A DNA stretch of 64,000 nt, taken from the NCBI GenBank assembly GCA_964456625.1, contig CAYWBO010000005.1:1-64000 (forward strand), given 5' to 3'. The position numbers and the translations under genes were made by a program. Origin of the DNA: Sulfidibacterium sp964456625 (GTDB lineage Bacteria; Bacteroidota; Bacteroidia; Bacteroidales; F082). Below the pieces are notes generated by a model that made no database searches, was not told the DNA's origin, and saw only the letters and a list, made by a program, of their open reading frames with translations. Below, piece after piece: positions 33,833 through 41,930 of this stretch (position 1 is the first letter of the stretch; every line of letters starts with the position of its first letter).

Positions 33833-36298
33833 TTAATAATTCTGATCAGGTTCACTTTCATTCCCGTTTTGCTGTTGCCTGTTTGGCCGTTGCTTATAGT
33901 TGTTGATGAAATAGTTGATGCTAAAGGTAATGATTGGTGACTGGCGCTGGAATGTGGAATGATTGTAAAATCCCGTTCCGGAGGAGATCATATCCCATTT
34001 TGCAGTTCTGAACAGGTCGCGGGCCGACACAATCACATTTAACTTCTTGTCCAAGAAATCCTTCCGGAGGGCCAGGTTGGTATAGAAAAATCCTTTTCTG
34101 CTTCCCTGAACGGTCACGGTAGGACTACGGTAAACGCCCATGAACTGGATCTGGAAGTCATGTTTCAGCTTAAAAGAAGGGGTAAAACGAGTGTTCCAGT
34201 TTGTTGATTTTGCACTCACATTGGAGCCCGTAACATTACCTGTCAGTCGGTAATGATATACCGTTCCGCTGATGTTAAAATCAAACCATTTCACCGGTCT
34301 CAGATTCATCATTGCTTCCACTCCAGCCGAATAATCCTTATCCAGGTTCGCATTGGTATGATAGATAATTCCGTTATTCCCGAGGGTAAGGATATCGGCT
34401 ACATTGTTTCTTCCGATCCTGTAATATCCCTCCAGAGAAATAAAAGAGGCGCCGATGGCTTTCTGCATTCCCAACTCATAAGAATCGATATACTCCGGTT
34501 CCAATCTTGGATTCCCAACCCTAACATTATAGGCGTCGATAATCCTGGGGAAGGGATTCAAATCCCAACCATGCGGACGGTCAATTCTTCGCGTATAACT
34601 TGTATAAAGCTGATAGTTGTGGTTGAATTTATAAGACAGATAAACACTTGGAAAATAGTCAAACCGTTTGATTTTAAAAGTCCCTGTACCGTCATTCGTA
34701 TTCACGCTTCGGTCGGTATATTCTCCACGGAATCCTACCTCATAACCAAATTTATCGATCTGATCTTTAAAACTGACGTAACCGGCATAAATGTTTCTTG
34801 TAAAATCAATAACACTACTGTTGTTGGAATTAAATCTCCAGGTACCGGTAACCGTATCATAATTCATATAATCATACTGCCCGGTTTGATGGCCCATACG
34901 GGCTTCACCGCCGGCTTCAAATTTTCCTTTGACTCCCACAGGCAAAGCATAATCGATCTTAAAACGGAAATCACTGGATGTATCTTTTGTATCCGTCTGA
35001 ATGCTGTTTGCAGTCGTGCCCAATCGAATCCAGTTTGCATCTGTGGCGTAACTGTTCTGGGTTTCCAGATCGTCGCCCTTTCGGTCAGAATAGAATACCA
35101 ATATCTCAATTTGATGGCCCAGGTCACTAAACTTGTGTAAAAAGTCCATCTGGCCGCTGTAATAATTACCAATGCGGTCTGAATTATTTACAGAGTTGGT
35201 ATCAGCACGGAAAGTAAAAGGGTTGTTATAGATATCGATGTCACTGCTGTTGTTGGAACCAAATCCGTAGCTTCCGATACTAGCTGCCAGGAAAAGGCTT
35301 GTCTTTTCGTTAAAAAAGAAATCCACACCGCCCTTGATCCGATAGCCTTTTCTTGCGCGCACTCCGGTAATATCCGAATTACGGTAAAGCGTGGTATCGT
35401 TGGCAGTGGTTTCATTGTGTTGCACCGAATGCATGTTCATGGGCCGGTTATTGCCGTTAACGGAAAGTGTGTAATTAACTTTTCCTTTTCTGTATGCCAA
35501 CAGCACATTTCCCTGGTATTGTTTTGCAGTAGACGTAGAGCCTCCGATCATTCCGTTGAGTCCTTTTCTCTTTTCTTCTTTCAGAATAATATTGATGATA
35601 CCTCCTACGCCTTCGGGATCATATTTTGCCGAGGGATTGGTTATGATTTCGATATTTTTGATGGCTGATGCCGGAATCTGTTGCAAGGCGTCGCTTCCAC
35701 TGAGGACACTGGGACGGCCGTCAATGAGAACCGTAAAATTGGATGATCCGCGCAGTGTAACATTTCCTTCCAGGTCCACATCCACCGAGGGTACATTCTG
35801 CAAAGCATCGATCGCCGTTCCTCCGGCCGCTGTTAAATCCTTAGATACATCCACAACTTTTTTATCAATCTGATAAGAAACCCTTGGTTGACGTGCCGTT
35901 ACTTCAACATCTTTAAGTGTAGCCGTTGCCGGGATGAGTAAAATATCAGGCAGTTTGATTTCTTTATGGTTGCTGGAAATCACAAGATTTCCTATCTTTT
36001 TGATATTAAAACCAATAAAGTGAACCTGAAGATAATATTTCCCGTCTCTGAGTCCCTGAAACCTAAAGGAACCTTTTTTATCGGTGATACTCCCGGTTAC
36101 CATCGAGGAGTCAGCTGCCTTGTACAACACTACATTGGTATATTCCATAGGTACCTTCTGAACTTTGGAAAAGACCCGGCCGGAAATACTTCCGCCTGCA
36201 GGTCGCACCATATTACCTCCTGATGGACTTTGCGGAAAAGCAAAAGAAGCAGTTCCCAGCAGTAATGCAAGACTAACAAATAAAGATTTGAATTTCAT
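33833..36298 (-). CDS. Outer-membrane beta-barrel protein with CarboxypepD-like and plug domains
   Basis: An 821-aa TonB-receptor-like protein. The signal peptide (ALLLGTASFAFPQ) is followed by a carboxypeptidase regulatory-like domain (GSISGRVFSKVQKVPMEYTN, about 36-120). The plug comes next (about 125-235), with DALQNVPSVDVDLEGNVTLRG, VLIDGRPSVLSG and GGIINIILK. The barrel, about 235-800, is of the OMP_b-brl_3 type. The Gln-rich tail QRPNRQQQNGNE is unusual for a barrel end. It lies 13 bp after the secreted Gly-rich gene, and both follow the LytS/LytTR genes. The cargo is unknown. Confidence 0.88.
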   Translation of the reverse strand: MKFKSLFVSLALLLGTASFAFPQSPSGGNMVRPAGGSISGRVFSKVQKVPMEYTNVVLYKAADSSMVTGSITDKKGSFRFQGLRDGKYYLQVHFIGFNIKKIGNLVISSNHKEIKLPDILLIPATATLKDVEVTARQPRVSYQIDKKVVDVSKDLTAAGGTAIDALQNVPSVDVDLEGNVTLRGSSNFTVLIDGRPSVLSGSDALQQIPASAIKNIEIITNPSAKYDPEGVGGIINIILKEEKRKGLNGMIGGSTSTAKQYQGNVLLAYRKGKVNYTLSVNGNNRPMNMHSVQHNETTANDTTLYRNSDITGVRARKGYRIKGGVDFFFNEKTSLFLAASIGSYGFGSNNSSDIDIYNNPFTFRADTNSVNNSDRIGNYYSGQMDFLHKFSDLGHQIEILVFYSDRKGDDLETQNSYATDANWIRLGTTANSIQTDTKDTSSDFRFKIDYALPVGVKGKFEAGGEARMGHQTGQYDYMNYDTVTGTWRFNSNNSSVIDFTRNIYAGYVSFKDQIDKFGYEVGFRGEYTDRSVNTNDGTGTFKIKRFDYFPSVYLSYKFNHNYQLYTSYTRRIDRPHGWDLNPFPRIIDAYNVRVGNPRLEPEYIDSYELGMQKAIGASFISLEGYYRIGRNNVADILTLGNNGIIYHTNANLDKDYSAGVEAMMNLRPVKWFDFNISGTVYHYRLTGNVTGSNVSAKSTNWNTRFTPSFKLKHDFQIQFMGVYRSPTVTVQGSRKGFFYTNLALRKDFLDKKLNVIVSARDLFRTAKWDMISSGTGFYNHSTFQRQSPIITFSINYFINNYKQRPNRQQQNGNESEPDQNY

Positions 36299-36311
36299 TC
36301 TTTCGTATTAT

Positions 36312-37208
36312 TTAATTATTCATTTGAAATAAAACAACGCGTTTCATTTTAAACCTTACAGGTTGCAGCATAGCCTGGTAGCCACCGCCGTAGCCGCCGT
36401 GCATGCCCATTCTCCCGTTGACACCTTCTCCCATTCCACCGCCGCCGCCAAATTCTTCACCTTGCATCTGGCGGAAATTTTCACCACCGGCGACACCACT
36501 TCCGCTCATATCAGATGCAGTGGCCCGCTGTACAAAAGTGCCGGTTTCGAAAATCAAACTGAAAGGCCTTTCTTTTGTCAGATATCCGGAAGGGTTTTTA
36601 AAAATTTCTTTCAGAGGAATAATGGCTTCGTAGACAATTTCACCTTTGTCATTCATCTGAACGATGGCATTGATGTCACCGGAACCAAAATAGGAATTGT
36701 TCAACCCTTCTTTGTCGAAGTTGATCAGCTTCCCGGTTTCCTGACCCGTCAGATATCTCATATTAAATTTCTCGATCATTTCGGCTCTGCGTTTTTTTAT
36801 CTCATCAGGAGTAAGCTGTTTACGCTCACCCTGCTGCTGCTCCGACGTATTCCGATGATTGTTCTTCATGTGATCGTGCATTCTGGTTTGGGGATAATTA
36901 ATCCCGAGAACATCTTTACCTTTTCCGTTTGGATCGATCCAGATATTAAATCCCAGGGCAATGGCTTTTCTAATTAAAACCGGACTCACCATTTTTATCT
37001 CAACATAAAGATTCTGATCGTCATTGGTCATACCATAATAATAACCGGTGCCTTTGTCAAATTTCATGGGCAGATTCCAATCTGTAAAATGCCCTTTGAC
37101 CATAAGGGCCGTATCCTGTTTGCCGCACTTTTCCACTTCCTTATTTTTCGCGGAAGCAAAGGGCGTCAGCATCAAGAAAGCAATAATCCCAAGAAGCGTT
37201 GTTTTCAT
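36312..37208 (-). CDS. Secreted protein with CBM9/DOMON-like fold and Gly/Met-rich tail
   Basis: A 298-aa protein with a signal peptide (LLGIIAFLMLTPFASA). The mature part begins with a region like the carbohydrate-binding family 9/DOMON sandwiches (HFTDWNLPMKFDKGTGYYYG, NLYVEIKM, FNIWIDPNGKGKD). A basic, charged stretch (KKRRAEMIEKFNMRY) and an acceptor-like strand region follow. The last third is Gly/Met-rich with many GGG and MG steps, ending MKRVVLFQMNN. Ligand unknown. It is 13 bp upstream of the barrel gene, and two direct repeats lie upstream of its start. Confidence 0.7.
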   Translation of the reverse strand: MKTTLLGIIAFLMLTPFASAKNKEVEKCGKQDTALMVKGHFTDWNLPMKFDKGTGYYYGMTNDDQNLYVEIKMVSPVLIRKAIALGFNIWIDPNGKGKDVLGINYPQTRMHDHMKNNHRNTSEQQQGERKQLTPDEIKKRRAEMIEKFNMRYLTGQETGKLINFDKEGLNNSYFGSGDINAIVQMNDKGEIVYEAIIPLKEIFKNPSGYLTKERPFSLIFETGTFVQRATASDMSGSGVAGGENFRQMQGEEFGGGGGMGEGVNGRMGMHGGYGGGYQAMLQPVRFKMKRVVLFQMNN

Positions 37209-37223
37209 GGTTTCATCAATTAA

Positions 37224-37261
37224 GTTACAAAATTCAATTATCTCTATATGTTATAAAATTC
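37224..37261. promoter_or_regulatory. Direct repeats upstream of the secreted-protein gene, possible LytTR sites
   Basis: GTTACAAAATTC (37224-37235) and GTTATAAAATTC (37250-37261) match at 11 of 12 positions and are 26 bp apart, start to start. They lie 16-53 bp upstream of the secreted-protein start, next to a LytTR regulator gene. LytTR proteins bind pairs of direct repeats with a GTT core, but usually about 21 bp apart, so this is tentative. Confidence 0.35.
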
Positions 37262-37332
37262 TAATATACCGGATGAAAGATAAATTAGACGAAACACCTT
37301 TTTTAACGGACCAAAAATTTGGGAATCCCGGA

Positions 37333-38034
37333 TCAGTTGATTTGTCCGAGTGCCTTGCTCAGAACACTCTTGTATGAGTTACCGACGGGAATCCATTTTC
37401 CGGAAATAACTACCCGGTTCTTCTCGATTTTCTCGATTTTGGGAATCGAGACGATGAAAGAACGGTGTACACGAACAAACATATCTTTGGGTAACTTTTC
37501 AACCATATGCTGCATGGAAATTAAGGTGAGAATAAACTTATCATGCATCACAATTTTTACATAGTCCTTCATCCCTTCAAAATAAAGGATGTCGTCATAC
37601 GATACCCTGACAATCTTGACCCCGTCTTTCACGAACATGAATTTCCTTTCGGGGTTTCCTTTTTCCTCCAGCGCTTCATATTGCTGGCTGGTACGCGCCT
37701 TGTTCACCGCTTTCATAAACCGGTCAAACGAGAAAGGCTTCACCAGGTAGTCCGTAGCATCCAGATCAAAGCCGGAGACGGCATAATCGCTGTAAGCGGT
37801 GGTGAATATCACCAGCGGCCTGTAAACCAGAGACTCATAGAACTGAATCCCGTTCAAATCCGGCATCTGGATATCCAGAAAGATCAGATCAGGCCTGTCC
37901 TGCTGGATTTTATCCAAAGCTTCGAAAGCGTTTTTACAGGAGCCAATCAGTCGCAAAAAAGGCACTTTCTCCACATAAGACTCCAGAATCTCACGTGCCA
38001 GCGGCTCATCATCAACTATAATACACTTCATCAT
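37333..38034 (-). CDS. LytTR-family response regulator
   Basis: A 233-aa two-component regulator. Its receiver domain (about 1-125) has the acidic pair in IIVDDEP, the phosphoryl-acceptor Asp 54 in DLIFLDIQMPD, and the Thr and Lys of FTTAYSDYAV and DYLVKPFSF. A LytTR DNA-binding domain follows from about 135 (FVKDGVKIVRVSYDDILYFE, MFVRVHRSFIVSIPKIEKIE). It pairs with the kinase directly upstream (4-bp overlap). Likely targets are the secreted and barrel genes downstream. Confidence 0.94.
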   Translation of the reverse strand: MMKCIIVDDEPLAREILESYVEKVPFLRLIGSCKNAFEALDKIQQDRPDLIFLDIQMPDLNGIQFYESLVYRPLVIFTTAYSDYAVSGFDLDATDYLVKPFSFDRFMKAVNKARTSQQYEALEEKGNPERKFMFVKDGVKIVRVSYDDILYFEGMKDYVKIVMHDKFILTLISMQHMVEKLPKDMFVRVHRSFIVSIPKIEKIEKNRVVISGKWIPVGNSYKSVLSKALGQIN

Positions 38035-39089
38035 GACTTTAAATTCAGATGCAAATCTACTTTAAAAAAACCTTTGCTCTTCCCGTAATTTAAAACATAA
38101 TCGTCGCCATAGTGCAGCTCCAGTCTTTTTTTCACATTGGCCAAACCGATCCCGGAAGAAGCGTCTTTACTTTTGGCTTGAGATATACGATTGACAACTT
38201 CGAAAGCAAGATGATTCCCTTTCAGGGTTAATTTCATACGGATTTCTGCCCCTTCCGAATCGACGCCGTGTTTAAAGGCATTTTCCACGAAAGGAATGAA
38301 CAACATGGGTTCTATCATCTTCGAAGACAGGTCACCGACCACATCAAAGCTGATTTTGGCCTCTTCGGGAAGCCGGAGCTTTTGTAACTGTATATAATTC
38401 TGTAGATAATCGACTTCTTTTTTCAACAGGACCAGGCCATGATCGGCGTCATACAGCATATGGCGCAACAGATCGGATAGCTGCAACAACGCATCCGGCG
38501 TTTTATCTGATTTCTTGATGGCGAGGGCATAAATTCCGTTTAAACTGTTAAACAGGAAATGGGGGTTGACCTGTGATTTTAAAAAGGAGAGCTCTGAAAC
38601 AAGTTTTTCTTTTTCCATCTCTTTGCGTTTTCGGTCCTGTTTGTACCATTCCCGCGTTTCACACAGTACCGTTCCGATCAGGAAACCCAGCAGCACGACA
38701 AAAACAGTCCCGTTATTGTCTTCCATCCTGTGCCTTTTGATCCGGCGTTCGATCTGCTGTTTCTTCTGGGGTGACATATTTTGTATCGACTCCGGCTGGG
38801 CATATTTGTCGTGGACATAAGTCATGACCGTATCGTTGACATAATACGTGAACACAAGGCTCGCCAACAATGCCACAAAGAAAAAGAACTGTCTTTTTTT
38901 CAGCAACAATTTCGGTACGAAAATAAAATAGTTCAGATAAAAGAATGATACCACCAGGATAAAGTGCAGGTTTCGCTTTACCAGAAAAACAGTACCCGTT
39001 GGCGCTTCGAAAAGCAAATCAGGGAGAAAATAAACCGCAATCCATGCCAGCACATGGAGTATCGGCGTCAAATACTTTTGAATTTTCAT
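38031..39089 (-). CDS. LytS/YehU-type membrane sensor histidine kinase
   Basis: A 352-aa kinase from the ATG at 39089 (MKIQKYLTPILHVLAW); a TTG start at 39101 is open but less likely. Four hydrophobic helices occupy about the first 145 residues (LHFILVVSFFYLNYFIFV, FFFFVALLASLVFTYY, VFVVLLGFLIGTVLC). A short coiled segment (KRKEMEKEKLVSEL) leads to the His_kinase domain with the phosphorylated His near residue 177 in SQVNPHFLFNSLN. The ATPase N-box (PFVENAFKHGVDSEG) and G-box (GIGLANVKKRLELHYG) follow. It has no periplasmic sensor domain, so the signal is probably sensed in the membrane. Confidence 0.93.
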   Translation of the reverse strand: MKIQKYLTPILHVLAWIAVYFLPDLLFEAPTGTVFLVKRNLHFILVVSFFYLNYFIFVPKLLLKKRQFFFFVALLASLVFTYYVNDTVMTYVHDKYAQPESIQNMSPQKKQQIERRIKRHRMEDNNGTVFVVLLGFLIGTVLCETREWYKQDRKRKEMEKEKLVSELSFLKSQVNPHFLFNSLNGIYALAIKKSDKTPDALLQLSDLLRHMLYDADHGLVLLKKEVDYLQNYIQLQKLRLPEEAKISFDVVGDLSSKMIEPMLFIPFVENAFKHGVDSEGAEIRMKLTLKGNHLAFEVVNRISQAKSKDASSGIGLANVKKRLELHYGDDYVLNYGKSKGFFKVDLHLNLKS

Positions 39090-39224
39090 GACCGGTAACA
39101 ATATTTCCTGCGAAAATACAGATAGTTAGCCTATTATTTGATTCTTTTAGACCAAACGAAACTTTAGCACGACAGGAATGCATTTGAAAACGACCAATTT
39201 TTAATCAAATAAAACTTGAATTTC

Positions 39225-39232
39225 TATCTTTG
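39225..39232 (+). promoter_or_regulatory. Putative -7 box of the M3 peptidase gene
   Basis: TATCTTTG lies 21 bp before the start codon at 39254. No clear -33 element at the usual spacing. Confidence 0.4.
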
Positions 39233-39253
39233 TAAAAATTAACCTGCACAATT

Positions 39254-41383
39254 ATGAAAAAAATTAACACTTTCTTAGCATTCTTGATTTTTATCGGCAT
39301 TTTTATCAGTGCCTGCAATCAAACTGTAAAAAACAAAACATTGATGAATATAAACAACCCGTTGTTGGGAACTTTCAATACTCCTTTTGGGGTACCCCCT
39401 TTTTCTGAAATAACAGCAGAGGATTACAAACAAGCTTTTGAAATCGGAATAAAAGATCAAAATGCTGAGATTGAGAAAATCACAGCCAATAAGGAGGTTC
39501 CTGACTTTCATAATACCATTGAGGCGCTTGAGTTCTCAGGAAAACTTTTAAAACGTGCCAATCTTATTTTCGAAAACATCCTTTCTTCCAATACCAACGA
39601 TACATTGCAACAAATTGCCAAGGATGAAGCACCAATTCTTTCAGCGCATTGGGATAATATCCTAATGAACCAAAAACTTTTTGAAAGAATAAACAGTGTT
39701 TATCAAAAGAAAGCGCAGCTTAAGCTGAATCCGGAACAAAGTATGCTTTTGAAAGAAACTTATAAGACTTTTGTTCGCGGAGGTGCAAAACTTTCAGCCG
39801 CAGACAAAAACAAATTGAAAGAAATTAATGGAAAGCTTAGTGTCCTTTCGTTGCAATTCGGAGACAATGTTTTAGCCGATAACAATGCCTTTGAACTGGC
39901 GATTACTGACAAAAAAGACCTTGCCGGTTTGCCGGAATCTGTAATTGAAGCCGCTGCGGAAACGGCTAAGGAAAAGGGCAAAAGTGGGGAATGGCTTTTT
40001 ACACTTAACAAACCCAGCTTAATCCCTTTCTTACAATATGATCAGAACCGGGAATTGCGCAAGAAAATGTTTCAGGGGTATGTCATGCGTGGCGATAACA
40101 ATAATAAAAACAACAATGAGAACCTATTAAAGCAAATGGTAAATCTCCGTCTGGAGAAAGCAAAATTACTTGGCTACCCCACGTATTCAGATTTTGTTTT
40201 GGAAGAAAGCATGGCAAAAACTCCGCAAGCTGTGTTTAAACTTCTCGGCCAAATTACTCCTGCAGCCATAGACTTAGCAAAAAAAGAAAGAGATCAGTTA
40301 CAAGAACTCTCGAATAAAGAAGGAAATCAGTTTAAAATCAAACCCTGGGATTGGTGGTTTTATGCCGAAAAGCTGAGAAAAGAAAAATATCAGCTTGATG
40401 ATGCGGAACTCCGTCCTTACTTTTCTTTACAGGATGTTCGTCAGGGACTCTTTGATGTCTTAAACAAACTTTATGGAATCACCTTTAAGCTAAACAAAGA
40501 TATCCCTACTTACCAGAAAGAGGTGCAGGCTTATGAAGTTCATGAAGCCGACGGAACACTTACGGGAATTTTATATATGGATTTTTTTCCCAGATCCAAT
40601 AAGCAAGGTGGCGCCTGGATGACCGAATATCGTGAGCAACATTATGAAAATGGAAAAAATGTTATTCCCGTCGTCTCTGTAAACTTTAATTTTACATCTC
40701 CCACCAAAAATAAACCTGCTCTCTTGAGCTTTGATGAAGTGGAAACCATGTTTCATGAATGTGGACATGCTATTCACGGACTGTTCAGCAAATGTCAATA
40801 TGAAAGCCTCGCCGGGACTTCTGTCCCCAGAGACTTTGTTGAGATGCCATCGCAGATTCTGGAAAACTGGGCTGACGAACCGGAAGTTCTGAAGAGTTAT
40901 GCTAAAAATTATAAAACAGGGGAACGCATTCCTGACAATCTCATTAAGAAAATGGAACTCAGTAGCCGGTTCAATTTAGGTTTTACACTTACGGAATACC
41001 TTGCTGCTTCCTATCTGGACATGGACTGGCACACGAGGAAAGAACCCTTTACAGGAAAAGTCAACGATTTTGAAAATGAAGCGATGAAGAACATTCATTT
41101 AATTTCAGAAATCGTTCCAAGATATCGCAGTACTTTTTTCAACCACATTTTTTCAGGTGGGTATGCTTCAGGGTATTACAGCTATGTATGGGCTGAAGTA
41201 ATAGACGCAGATGCCTTCCAGGCCTTTAAAGAGACCTCACTTTTCGATAAAGCCACCGCCACCCGTTTCAGGGAAGACATCTTATCAAAAGGTGGCACCG
41301 AAGACCCCATGAAATTATTTAAGGACTTTCGCGGAAGAGAACCCAAAGCCGACGCTTATATGAAAAAGAAAGGGTTGGACTAA
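39254..41383 (+). CDS. M3 family metallopeptidase lipoprotein (peptidyl-dipeptidase-like)
   Basis: A 709-aa protein with a lipoprotein-type signal peptide: hydrophobic core FLAFLIFIGIFISAC with the likely lipidated Cys near residue 21. The zinc site is FHECGHAIHG, HECGH at 501-505, with a downstream glutamate in the DFVEMPSQILENW block that is typical of M3. The C-terminal half contains GGYASGYYSYVWAEV and GTEDPMKLFKDF. The length matches Dcp/oligopeptidase A. It would cleave dipeptides or short oligopeptides in the periplasm. It is monocistronic and faces the TonB cassette across about 340 bp. Confidence 0.92.
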   Translation: MKKINTFLAFLIFIGIFISACNQTVKNKTLMNINNPLLGTFNTPFGVPPFSEITAEDYKQAFEIGIKDQNAEIEKITANKEVPDFHNTIEALEFSGKLLKRANLIFENILSSNTNDTLQQIAKDEAPILSAHWDNILMNQKLFERINSVYQKKAQLKLNPEQSMLLKETYKTFVRGGAKLSAADKNKLKEINGKLSVLSLQFGDNVLADNNAFELAITDKKDLAGLPESVIEAAAETAKEKGKSGEWLFTLNKPSLIPFLQYDQNRELRKKMFQGYVMRGDNNNKNNNENLLKQMVNLRLEKAKLLGYPTYSDFVLEESMAKTPQAVFKLLGQITPAAIDLAKKERDQLQELSNKEGNQFKIKPWDWWFYAEKLRKEKYQLDDAELRPYFSLQDVRQGLFDVLNKLYGITFKLNKDIPTYQKEVQAYEVHEADGTLTGILYMDFFPRSNKQGGAWMTEYREQHYENGKNVIPVVSVNFNFTSPTKNKPALLSFDEVETMFHECGHAIHGLFSKCQYESLAGTSVPRDFVEMPSQILENWADEPEVLKSYAKNYKTGERIPDNLIKKMELSSRFNLGFTLTEYLAASYLDMDWHTRKEPFTGKVNDFENEAMKNIHLISEIVPRYRSTFFNHIFSGGYASGYYSYVWAEVIDADAFQAFKETSLFDKATATRFREDILSKGGTEDPMKLFKDFRGREPKADAYMKKKGLD

Positions 41384-41723
41384 AAAATTCCAAGAAAAAG
41401 AAAAAAATTTCATTCCGTGGAGAGAGCACCTCAACAGTCTCTCTAAACCAATATAAACCAGCATCGTAACATCCCCTTGCTTAATAAAACAAGGAGTGTT
41501 ATCCTGACAACATTTCTTATGAATCAGGCCTCTGCTTAAAGAGAACAGAGCACAGGTATGATTTATATTATATTATTTTTATATATTTAGGCCACCCTTA
41601 AAAGTCTATTCAAAAACCAGTTTAGGGCAAACCTGATATTATCCGGAAGTTATGAGGAATAAAATGTGGAATGCAGGATAAAATCAAACTTAGATCAACA
41701 ATGTAATTTATCAGACCCAACGT
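41384..41723. other. Intergenic region before the TonB cassette
   Basis: About 340 bp of AT-rich DNA between the M3 peptidase and the cassette. I found only weak short inverted repeats (such as CCTTG/CAAGG near 41485) and no TAnnTTTG box suited to the small ORF. It shows no clear similarity to the region before copy 2. Confidence 0.6.
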
Positions 41724-41930
41724 ATGAAAATACGGGCGACTATATTATTGTTTCTTATCATTACATACGCAAATATAAACTGCTACGCTCAAACTCCGGT
41801 TTTTTCTGCAAACCGAATTTGCGGGCCTAATCCTTTGTATATCTGGGTTAATTTAACCAGGCTTGCGAAATCCACCCCGCTGGCGATCCACAGACTCATC
41901 AATTGTTGTAATACCTTCATACACGCATGA
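41724..41930 (+). pseudogene. Remnant of the secreted N-terminal domain of the copy-2 receptor
   Basis: A 68-aa reading frame with a signal peptide (MKIRATILLFLIITYANINC). The first part, VFSANRICGPNPLY, matches VFTANHVYGPNALLY in the copy-2 protein. The last part, HRLINCCNTF, matches LRLINYCNTL from the end of that ~215-residue domain. Everything between has gone, so it is an internally deleted copy. The DNA is similar at both ends too. Its stop TGA overlaps the start of the next receptor gene (ATGA, 41927-41930). If translated, it would give a short secreted peptide that couples translation of the receptor. Confidence 0.7.

Noticed and set aside
34253..35140. 295-codon plus-strand frame inside the barrel gene
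   Set aside because: Antisense to a clear outer-membrane receptor and without family features; a shadow frame.
41384..41723. Possible RNA gene or insertion-sequence end before the cassette
   Set aside because: Only 5-bp inverted repeats and no tRNA-like fold or transposase remnants seen.
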